This document shows positions 57,909-64,000 of a stretch of DNA of 64,000 nucleotides, one piece after another. Location of the stretch: the NCBI RefSeq assembly GCF_030694575.1, contig NZ_JAUYUS010000002.1, positions 1-64,000 on the forward strand. Reading direction: 5' to 3'. A model generated the notes under the pieces. It was not told where the DNA came from. It was given only the letters and a program-made list of their open reading frames with translations, and did no database searches. The stretch's first letter is position 1. Every line of letters begins with the position of its first letter. Source of the DNA: Parvibaculum sp. (GTDB lineage Bacteria; Pseudomonadota; Alphaproteobacteria; Parvibaculales; Parvibaculaceae). The translations under genes and the position numbers were made by a program.

Positions 57909-59060
57909 ATGCAGCCATTCCGGTTCGATCTGTGCGAACTGCCCGGTGAGACGAAAGGGCTCCGCGAAGAGATACGCGCCTTTCTCGCCGAGGAACTCGC
58001 GCGCGTGCCGCCGGTGACGCGAGCACAGACATGGTCGGGCTCGGACGCGGAATTCAGCCGAAAGATGGGTGCGAAGGGCTGGATCGGGATGACCTGGCCG
58101 AAGAAGTACGGCGGCCATGAGCGGAGCTTCTTCGATCGCTATGTGATGCTGGAGGAAATGCTGGCAGCGGGCGCGCCTGTCGGTGCGCACTGGATCGGCG
58201 ACCGGCAGTCCGGGCCGCTGCTGCTGCGTTTCGGCACGGAGGAACAGCGGCAGAAAATCCTGCCGCGCGTGGCGAAAGGCGAATGCTATTTCTGCATCGG
58301 CATGTCGGAACCGGATTCGGGCTCCGACCTCGCGGCGACACGGACCCGAGCCGACAAGGTCGACGGCGGCTACAAGGTGAACGGCACCAAGCTCTGGACG
58401 TCCGGCGCACACACCGCCCACTACATGATCGGTCTCTTCCGCACCCATCTCGATCCGCAGAACAAGCATGCGGGACTGACGCAGTTTCTGGTCGACCTCA
58501 AGACGACCGACGGCATCACGATCCGCCCGATCAAGGACCTCGCCGGCAACGCGCATTTCAACGAGGTGGTATTTCAGGACGCATTCGTTCCCGACGACAT
58601 GATGGTCGGCACCGAAGGAGGCGGCTGGGGGCAGGTGACGGCGGAGCTCGCCTTCGAGCGTTCCGGCCCGGAGCGCTATCTGTCGAGTTTCATCCTGATG
58701 GTCGAGATGATCCGCGAACTGGAGAAGCAGGGCGGCGAAAAGGGCGCGCGCGAGATCGGGCGCCTCGTCGCGCATCTCGTGACGCTGCGACAGATGTCGC
58801 TCTCGGTCGCCGGCATGCTGGAGAAGGGCGAGAACCCGGCGCTCGAGGCCTCGGTCGTGAAGGACCTCGGCGCCATCTTCGAACAGGACATGCCCGTGCG
58901 CGCGCATGAGCTTCTGGGGCTCGCGCCGACAATCGGCGAAGGGAGCGACTACGAGCAGGTACTCGGCTATCTGACGCAGACGGTGCCTTCCTTCTCGTTG
59001 CGCGGCGGCACGCGCGAAATCCTGCGCGGCATCATCGCCCGCGGGCTCGGATTGCGGTGA
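57909..59060 (+). CDS. Acyl-CoA dehydrogenase, larger subunit-like
   Basis: The 383-residue flavoprotein has 'FCIGMSEPDSGSDLAATRTRADKVDGGYKVNGTKLWTSGAHTAHY' (flavin and substrate loop), 'LVDLKTTDGITIRPIKDLAG' and the C-terminal 'FSLRGGTREILRGIIARGLG'. It lies 10 bases ahead of a second acyl-CoA dehydrogenase gene, the layout of heteromeric FadE pairs used on steroid- or branched-chain acyl-CoAs. Confidence 0.9.
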   Translation: MQPFRFDLCELPGETKGLREEIRAFLAEELARVPPVTRAQTWSGSDAEFSRKMGAKGWIGMTWPKKYGGHERSFFDRYVMLEEMLAAGAPVGAHWIGDRQSGPLLLRFGTEEQRQKILPRVAKGECYFCIGMSEPDSGSDLAATRTRADKVDGGYKVNGTKLWTSGAHTAHYMIGLFRTHLDPQNKHAGLTQFLVDLKTTDGITIRPIKDLAGNAHFNEVVFQDAFVPDDMMVGTEGGGWGQVTAELAFERSGPERYLSSFILMVEMIRELEKQGGEKGAREIGRLVAHLVTLRQMSLSVAGMLEKGENPALEASVVKDLGAIFEQDMPVRAHELLGLAPTIGEGSDYEQVLGYLTQTVPSFSLRGGTREILRGIIARGLGLR

Positions 59061-59070
59061 GGAGACGAAG

Positions 59071-60090
59071 ATGAATGAATTGCAGACGATCCTCTCCGAC
59101 AGCGTGAACGGGCTTCTCTCGGAGCGCGTGACGAAAAATCTCGTGCAAGGTGCGGAGGAGGGCGTGTGGCCCGGTGCGCTGTGGGACGAGATCGAAGCGA
59201 ACGGCCTCACCCGCGTGCTGGTGCCGGAAGCGCAAGGCGGCGCCGGCGGTACGTGGGCGGACGCGGCCATCGTGCTGAAGGCCGCGGGCGAGCATGTTGC
59301 GCCGGTGCCCCTTGCCGAAGCGGTGCTTGCGAACTGGCTGCTGGCCGAAGCCGGGATCGACATCCCCGAAGGTGTCGTCACGCTGCTCGACGGCGACTTC
59401 AATCTGGAAGGCGGCAGGGTTTCCGGTACAGCGGCCGGCGCGCCGTGGGCGCGCGATGCGGTTTATGGCGTCGCGGTATTCGGCGAATCGGTGGCGCTGG
59501 TGCCGCTGGCGGGGGCGGATATCGAGCCCGGTATCAACGTCGCGCGCGAGCCGCGCGACCGCGTGACGCTGAAAGGCGCCGCGGCGGCGACGAAGCCCGC
59601 CGACCTCCCACGCGATGCGCTGATGCTCTACGGCGCTCTCATCCGGTCCTGTCAGATGGCGGGCGCGCTCGGTTATCTTTCCTCGCAATCCGTCGCCTAT
59701 GCCAATGAGCGCACGCAATTCGGCAAGCCCATCGGCAAGTTCCAGGCAATCCAGCAGCAGCTCGCCGTGCTGTCGACGCAAGCCGCCGCGGCGGGCATTG
59801 CAGCGGATCATGCCTGTGCGCAACTGGACAAACGCGTCAGCGACGCCGCCTTCGAAATCGCGGTTGCTAAAATCCGGGTCGACGATGCGTCGAGCATCGC
59901 GACGTCGATCGCGCATCAGGTGCATGGTGCGATCGGCTTCACCTATGAACACGGGCTTCATTTCGCGACGCGGCGGCTCTGGTCGTGGCGCGCGGAATTC
60001 GGCGCGGGCGCGGAATGGGCCGAACGGCTCGGGCGTGAGACGATCTCACGCGGCGCCGACGCGCTGTGGCCGCATGTGACGGCCAGATAG
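59071..60090 (+). CDS. Acyl-CoA dehydrogenase, smaller subunit-like
   Basis: The 339-residue protein is shorter and more divergent than its neighbour: 'EAQGGAGGTWADAAIVLKAAGEHVAPVPLAEAVLANWLLAEAG', 'AYANERTQFGKPIGKFQAIQQQLAVLS' and 'QVHGAIGFTYEHGLHFATRRLWSW'. The pairing suggests one subunit binds substrate and flavin fully while this one completes a heterotetramer. Function on a bulky acyl-CoA is inferred. Confidence 0.88.
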   Translation: MNELQTILSDSVNGLLSERVTKNLVQGAEEGVWPGALWDEIEANGLTRVLVPEAQGGAGGTWADAAIVLKAAGEHVAPVPLAEAVLANWLLAEAGIDIPEGVVTLLDGDFNLEGGRVSGTAAGAPWARDAVYGVAVFGESVALVPLAGADIEPGINVAREPRDRVTLKGAAAATKPADLPRDALMLYGALIRSCQMAGALGYLSSQSVAYANERTQFGKPIGKFQAIQQQLAVLSTQAAAAGIAADHACAQLDKRVSDAAFEIAVAKIRVDDASSIATSIAHQVHGAIGFTYEHGLHFATRRLWSWRAEFGAGAEWAERLGRETISRGADALWPHVTAR

Positions 60091-60114
60091 AATTCGCAAC
60101 CGACACAGGACGAG

Positions 60115-60792
60115 ATGAACATGAAAGTTTCCGAAGCGCTGAAGAGCCGCATTACCTGCCGCGCCTTTCTCGACAAGCCGGTGCCGGAGACGACGGTGCG
60201 CCAGATTCTCGAAGATGCGAAATACGCGCCTTCGGGCGGTAACCTCCAGCCCTGGCATGTCTATGTCGTTGCGGGCGAGCGCCTGAAGGAGTTCCTCGCC
60301 ATCATTGCCGAAAAGCAGAAGACGGCGACCTTCGGCGAGGGGACGGAGTACGACATTTATCCGAAGGGGCTGAAGGAGCCCTACAAGGCGCGCCGCTTCA
60401 AATGCGGCGAGGACATGTATGCGACGATCGACGTCGCGCGCGAGGACAAGGCGGGGCGGCTGCAGCAATTCGCCCGCAATTTCCGCTTTTTCGATGCACC
60501 GGTGGGCATGTTCTTCGCCATCGACCGTCAGATGGGCCTCGGCCAATGGTCCGACCTCGGCATGTTCATCCAGTCCCTGATGCTGGCGGCCCGGGAACAC
60601 GGGCTCCATACCTGCCCGCAGGAGGCCTGGGCGATCTGGCACAAGACCGTCTCGGAGTTTGTCGGCATCCCGGATGAGCTTATGCTCTTCTGTGGATTGG
60701 GACTGGGTTATATGGATGAGAGTGCGCCCATTAATCATTTGCGGACGGACCGTGCGCCGCTGGAGGAGTTTGCGACATTCAGCGGCTTCTGA
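60115..60792 (+). CDS. Nitroreductase family protein
   Basis: The 225-residue FMN enzyme has 'SRITCRAFLDKPVPETTVRQILEDAKYAPSGGNLQPWHVYVVAG' and 'GQWSDLGMFIQSLMLAAREHGLHTCPQEAW', then 'FCGLGLGYMD'. It is 24 bases after the second acyl-CoA dehydrogenase, so it is likely in the same operon. The substrate is unknown; such enzymes reduce quinones, nitro groups or enones. Confidence 0.9.
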   Translation: MNMKVSEALKSRITCRAFLDKPVPETTVRQILEDAKYAPSGGNLQPWHVYVVAGERLKEFLAIIAEKQKTATFGEGTEYDIYPKGLKEPYKARRFKCGEDMYATIDVAREDKAGRLQQFARNFRFFDAPVGMFFAIDRQMGLGQWSDLGMFIQSLMLAAREHGLHTCPQEAWAIWHKTVSEFVGIPDELMLFCGLGLGYMDESAPINHLRTDRAPLEEFATFSGF

Positions 60793-60866
60793 GGGGCCCG
60801 TTCCTGACGGATACATGCAAACGCCGTTCATCCCGGGTTCAGCGTCGATGACTTAGGAACGAAGCC

Positions 60867-61220
60867 ATGACGCAGAAACCTACATGGATCGCCCTGACGA
60901 TCGTCGCCGCCGCCCTCCTGTTCACGGGGCAGGGGCAGGCGCATGCCGGCACCATCGTGCCCGAACCGGCGGCGGCGGAGCTTGTGCAGGAGGCGCAGTG
61001 GCACCGTTCCGAGCAGGACAACGCGCGTGACGCCGTGCGCTCCGGTCAGGTGATCTCGCCGGGCCAGGCCAAACAGGCGGCGCTGTCGCGCTATCCCGGC
61101 CGATTCCTCGATATGAGTTTCGGTGGCAACGCCTATTACGTGAAGATCATGACGCCGGACAGCCGGGTGGTTGTCGTGACCGTGGATGCGGCATCCGGCC
61201 GCGTCACGGGCGCAAGATAG
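60867..61220 (+). CDS. PepSY domain-containing secreted protein
   Basis: The 117-residue protein has a Sec signal ending near 'GQAHAG', then 'SEQDNARDAVRSGQVISPGQAKQAALSRYPGRFLDMSF' and a C-terminal PepSY strand-helix ('YYVKIMTPDSRVVVVTVDAASGRVTGAR'). It is 33 bases upstream of the response regulator, so it is co-transcribed and probably modulates the kinase in the periplasm. Confidence 0.88.
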   Translation: MTQKPTWIALTIVAAALLFTGQGQAHAGTIVPEPAAAELVQEAQWHRSEQDNARDAVRSGQVISPGQAKQAALSRYPGRFLDMSFGGNAYYVKIMTPDSRVVVVTVDAASGRVTGAR

Positions 61221-61253
61221 CGGGCGGCAACAGGCAAAGGGACGGAGAGGGGT

Positions 61254-61925
61254 ATGCGGCTCTTGGTTGTCGAAGACGATCCCGACCTCAACAGGCAGCT
61301 TGTCAGCGCGCTTGAGGAGGCCGGCTATGTGGTGGACAGCGCAAAGGACGGCGAGGAAGGCCATTATCTCGGCGATACCGAACCTTACGACGCCGTGGTG
61401 CTCGATCTGGGCCTGCCCGAGATGGACGGCGTGACGGTCTTGGAAAAGTGGCGCCGCGACGGCCGGCTGATGCCGGTGCTGATCCTGACGGCGCGCGACC
61501 GCTGGAGCGACAAGGTCGCCGGCTTCGACGCCGGCGCGGACGACTATGTCGCCAAACCCTTCTTCATGGAGGAGGTCCTTGCCCGCCTCCGCGCGCTGCT
61601 GCGCCGCTCCACGGGGCATGCCTCAAGCGAACTGGAATGCGGCCCCGTCCGCGTCGATACCCGCAGCTCGCGCGTGACGGTGAACGGCCGCGCAATCAAG
61701 CTGACCTCGCTCGAATACCGGCTGCTGTCCTACCTGATGCACCATCAGGGCCGGGTGATCTCGCGCACCGAGCTTGTCGAACACCTCTACGACCAGGATT
61801 TCGATCGCGATTCGAATACCATCGAAGTCTTTGTCGGCCGCCTCCGCCGCAAGCTCGGCAAGGATGTGATCGAAACCGTGCGCGGTCTCGGCTACCGGCT
61901 GGCGGCGCCCGAAGATGCGGTCTGA
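61254..61925 (+). CDS. OmpR-family response regulator
   Basis: The 223-residue protein has a receiver domain with acidic pair Asp8-Asp9, phospho-acceptor Asp51 in 'AVVLDLGLPEMDG' and Lys in 'DDYVAKPF'. The C-terminal winged helix has 'LTSLEYRLLSYLMHHQGRVISRTELVEHLYDQDFDRDSNTIEVFVGRLRRKL'. It resembles QseB/FeuP-type regulators. It overlaps the kinase gene by 11 bases. Confidence 0.95.
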   Translation: MRLLVVEDDPDLNRQLVSALEEAGYVVDSAKDGEEGHYLGDTEPYDAVVLDLGLPEMDGVTVLEKWRRDGRLMPVLILTARDRWSDKVAGFDAGADDYVAKPFFMEEVLARLRALLRRSTGHASSELECGPVRVDTRSSRVTVNGRAIKLTSLEYRLLSYLMHHQGRVISRTELVEHLYDQDFDRDSNTIEVFVGRLRRKLGKDVIETVRGLGYRLAAPEDAV

Positions 61926-63294
61926 CAGTCTCGCATTCCGGCTGGTTGCGGGCGCGGCGCTCTGGAGCGCCATCGCGCTTCTGGCCGGCGGCCTCGTTCT
62001 GTCGACGATCTTCCGCACCTCTGTGGAACGCAGTTTCGACGCGCGCCTGAATGTGTTGCTGCACAGCCTCATCGCGACGACGGAAGTGGACGCGGATGGA
62101 GAGATCGAACGATCGCGGGGGCTTTCCGAAACGCGGTTCGACCTCGCCTATTCCGGCTGGTACTGGCAAATCTGGCCGGTTGCAGCACGGCCCGCCTTGC
62201 GTTCCCGCTCGCTCTTCGACCAGTCGCTGGACCTGACGCCGGGCGAGGCAACGGAACGCAACGATGTCGGCCTCAAGGTCTTCGACACGCTGGGTCCGGA
62301 GAACCAGCCGCTTCGCGTGGTCGAGCGGCGAGTAACGCTGCCGGGCTACGACGTGCCGGTTTCCTTCGCGGTGGCGGGCGACCGCACCGAGATGAACGTC
62401 GAAATCCAGGGCTTCAACACATGGCTCTTCGCGGCGATGGCGGCGATGGGCGCCGGGCTTCTCGTCGCGCTTCTCATCCAGGTCAGGTTCGGACTGCGTC
62501 CCCTCGAACGGGTGCGCCACTCGCTCGCGCAAATCCGCTCCGGCCGCGCAACCAGGCTCGAAGGCGATTTCCCGCTCGAAATCGAACCGCTGGCGGAGGA
62601 GCTGAACGGCCTGCTTGAAAGCAATCGCGAGGTGCTGGAGAGAGCCCGCACCCATGTCGGCAATCTCGCCCACGCGCTGAAGACGCCGCTCAGCGTTCTC
62701 ACGAACGAAGCCCGCTCGCACAAGGATCCGTTCGGCGAAAGCGTCGCCCGGATGACGTTGCAGATGCGAGAGCAGATCGACCACCACCTCGCACGCGCGC
62801 GTATGGCAGCCTCGGCGAATGTGCTCGGCGCTCATACGCCCGTGGCGCCGGTGCTGGCGCGGATCGTCCGTGCGCTCGACCGCATCTACGCCGAACGCGG
62901 CATCTCGATCGAAATCGACTGCCCTGAAAAGGCCGGCTTTCGAGGCGAAGCGCAGGATCTCGAGGAAGTCGCTGGCAACCTGCTGGACAATGCCTGCAAA
63001 TGGGCCGCCGCCCGCGTCCGGATGACTGTGATCGTCGACGGCGCGACGCGAAAGGGACGGCCCTTCCTGTTGCTCAGGGTGGAGGATGACGGACCGGGCC
63101 TGCCGGAAGACGCGCGCGAGACGGTGCTCAAGCGCGGGACCCGGCTCGACGAAACGAAGCCAGGCTCCGGTCTCGGTCTTTCGATCGTCACTGAAATCGC
63201 CGAACTTTACGGTGGCGAGTTGAAGCTTGAGAGTTCGGAAATGGGAGGGCTGAAGGCGGAGCTCTATCTGCCCGCTTCCGTCGCCCGAAGCTGA
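61915..63294 (+). CDS. Sensor histidine kinase
   Basis: The 459-residue kinase has two transmembrane helices (about residues 8-30 and 165-187) around a periplasmic domain, then HAMP-like sequence, the H-box 'VGNLAHALKTPLSVLTNEA', N-box 'EEVAGNLLDNACKWA' and G-box 'DDGPGLPEDARETVLKRGTRLDETKPGSGLGLSI'. It pairs with the upstream response regulator; signal and targets are unknown. The FeuQ-like class is the closest I can suggest. Confidence 0.93.
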   Translation: MRSDSLAFRLVAGAALWSAIALLAGGLVLSTIFRTSVERSFDARLNVLLHSLIATTEVDADGEIERSRGLSETRFDLAYSGWYWQIWPVAARPALRSRSLFDQSLDLTPGEATERNDVGLKVFDTLGPENQPLRVVERRVTLPGYDVPVSFAVAGDRTEMNVEIQGFNTWLFAAMAAMGAGLLVALLIQVRFGLRPLERVRHSLAQIRSGRATRLEGDFPLEIEPLAEELNGLLESNREVLERARTHVGNLAHALKTPLSVLTNEARSHKDPFGESVARMTLQMREQIDHHLARARMAASANVLGAHTPVAPVLARIVRALDRIYAERGISIEIDCPEKAGFRGEAQDLEEVAGNLLDNACKWAAARVRMTVIVDGATRKGRPFLLLRVEDDGPGLPEDARETVLKRGTRLDETKPGSGLGLSIVTEIAELYGGELKLESSEMGGLKAELYLPASVARS

Positions 63295-63388
63295 ACGTCA
63301 GATGAATGGCCCATTCAGGGGCCGCTCAACCGCCATTCCCTATCTTCATGACCATCGGTTCAACCAAACAGGATTTGGGGTACGTGTC

Positions 63389-63877
63389 ATGAAGATCAAA
63401 AGCACTCTCCTTGTAGGTGTTCTCGCCCTCGCGCTGGCGGGCTGTCAGACCGGCAGCCCCTATGGCGGCGGGTATGGCGGCACCGGCCCGAAGCAGGGCA
63501 TCGGCACGCTCGCTGGCGCCGTCGCCGGCGGTCTCGCCGGCTCGCAGATCGGCGGCGGCTCCGGCCGTCTCTGGGCCACCGGTGCCGGCGTGCTGATCGG
63601 CGCGCTGGTCGGTAACAATATTGGCCGCAGCCTCGACCGCGCCGACCAGGCCTATCTCCAGAACGCGTCCTACGGCGCCTTCCAGACCGGTCAGACGACC
63701 CAGTGGCGCAATCCGGACAGCGGCAATTACGGGTACGTGGAACCCGGCCGTTCGTACCAGAGCTCCGGCGCCTATTGCCGTGAATACACCCAGACCGTTT
63801 ACATCGGCGGCCGTCCGGAAAGTGCCTATGGCACCGCATGCCGGCAGCCCGACGGCAGCTGGCAGATCCGCGGCTGA
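63389..63877 (+). CDS. Glycine-zipper 17 kDa surface-antigen-like lipoprotein
   Basis: The 162-residue lipoprotein has signal ending LALAGC (Cys19). A Gly-rich stretch and the glycine-zipper '2TM' region ('GTLAGAVAGGLAGSQIGGGSGRLWATGAGVLIGALVGNNIGRSLD') follow. The C-terminal RT0821/Lpp0805-like domain reads 'CREYTQTVYIGGRPESAYGTACRQPDGSWQI'. It is an outer membrane lipoprotein; the structural role is inferred. Confidence 0.9.
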   Translation: MKIKSTLLVGVLALALAGCQTGSPYGGGYGGTGPKQGIGTLAGAVAGGLAGSQIGGGSGRLWATGAGVLIGALVGNNIGRSLDRADQAYLQNASYGAFQTGQTTQWRNPDSGNYGYVEPGRSYQSSGAYCREYTQTVYIGGRPESAYGTACRQPDGSWQIRG

Positions 63878-63896
63878 TGCCGCGATCTGCGACGAT

Positions 63897-63916
63897 GAAC
63901 GGCTGAGAAGCCGTTC
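63897..63916 (+). terminator. Weak hairpin after the surface-antigen lipoprotein
   Basis: An 8-bp stem, GAACGGCT/AGCCGTTC, with a 4-base loop lies 20 bases after the stop. There is no U-run. The remaining sequence to 64000 shows no supported gene. Confidence 0.4.
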
Positions 63917-64000
63917 GGCCTCACCTCGTGTCAACTCGTGCCCCGAGCAGCATAGGGTGAGGCCACCTCTTCAGGGGTCGAACGTGAAAAGGCCGCCGCT

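Overview
The window looks like core chromosome from a high-GC alphaproteobacterium, probably order Hyphomicrobiales and possibly Parvibaculum-like. The evidence is a MucR/Ros regulator, DUF2336, DUF1491, DUF5330, DUF2849 and DUF934 proteins, a phasin, families of intergenic palindromic repeats and a chromosomal gene transfer agent (GTA) cluster. The genus is inferred from gene content only. I see no rRNA, tRNA, CRISPR array, transposase, integrase or replication origin.

Layout. 1-9118: a 5'-truncated DUF2332 gene, a lipoprotein lipase, an ABC-2 exporter, a Rap1a-like protein, a saccharopine-dehydrogenase-like reductase, small envelope proteins, a DUF2336 protein and a possible toxin/antitoxin pair. 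9261-17116: a hormone-sensitive-lipase-type esterase, MucR, a PAS protein, a divergent regulator locus (XRE repressor facing a DnaA-domain-IV protein and a DUF6456 protein), SufE, DUF5330, a lipoprotein and DUF1491. 17276-34737: RF3, MscS channel, a TetR-controlled nitroreductase, a D-amino-acid dehydrogenase, a phasin, the DUF2849-sulfite reductase-DUF934 operon, an NMT1-type ABC importer, a DUF1214/DUF1254 pair, Uup-like ABC-F and a class A PBP. 34887-38098: YcgN, DUF2177, a Pit phosphate transporter behind a three-repeat Pho box, and a Nudix hydrolase. 38339-55886: a GTA structural cluster running from small terminase to DUF2793. 55993-56571: a candidate endolysin and holin. 57093-63877: SDR, two acyl-CoA dehydrogenases, nitroreductase, PepSY protein, OmpR-type response regulator and kinase, and a glycine-zipper lipoprotein.

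The most interesting story links three places. The locus at 12051-13945 has the architecture of the Caulobacter/Rhodobacter GTA switch: a RogA-like repressor divergent from GafY-like and GafZ-like activators. It lies about 25 kb upstream of the GTA structural genes. Directly downstream of those genes is a two-gene lysis-like module. Both the gafY-like gene and the lysis module carry a perfect alphaproteobacterial LexA (SOS) box, GTTC-N7-GTTC, close upstream, and in the lysis promoter the box sits between the -35 and -10 elements. This suggests DNA damage could act directly on both GTA activation and release. The idea is inferred from sequence and needs testing.

The GTA cluster is also invaded by repeats and reverse-strand genes. 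Palindromic repeats sit at several gene junctions, one is inserted in frame inside the small terminase gene, and two genes on the opposite strand (a small membrane protein and a tandem-repeat lipoprotein) interrupt it. Other local control signals are a TetR promoter/operator that predicts a leaderless transcript, twin TGC-rich palindromes flanking the phasin promoter, and a Pho box ahead of pit.
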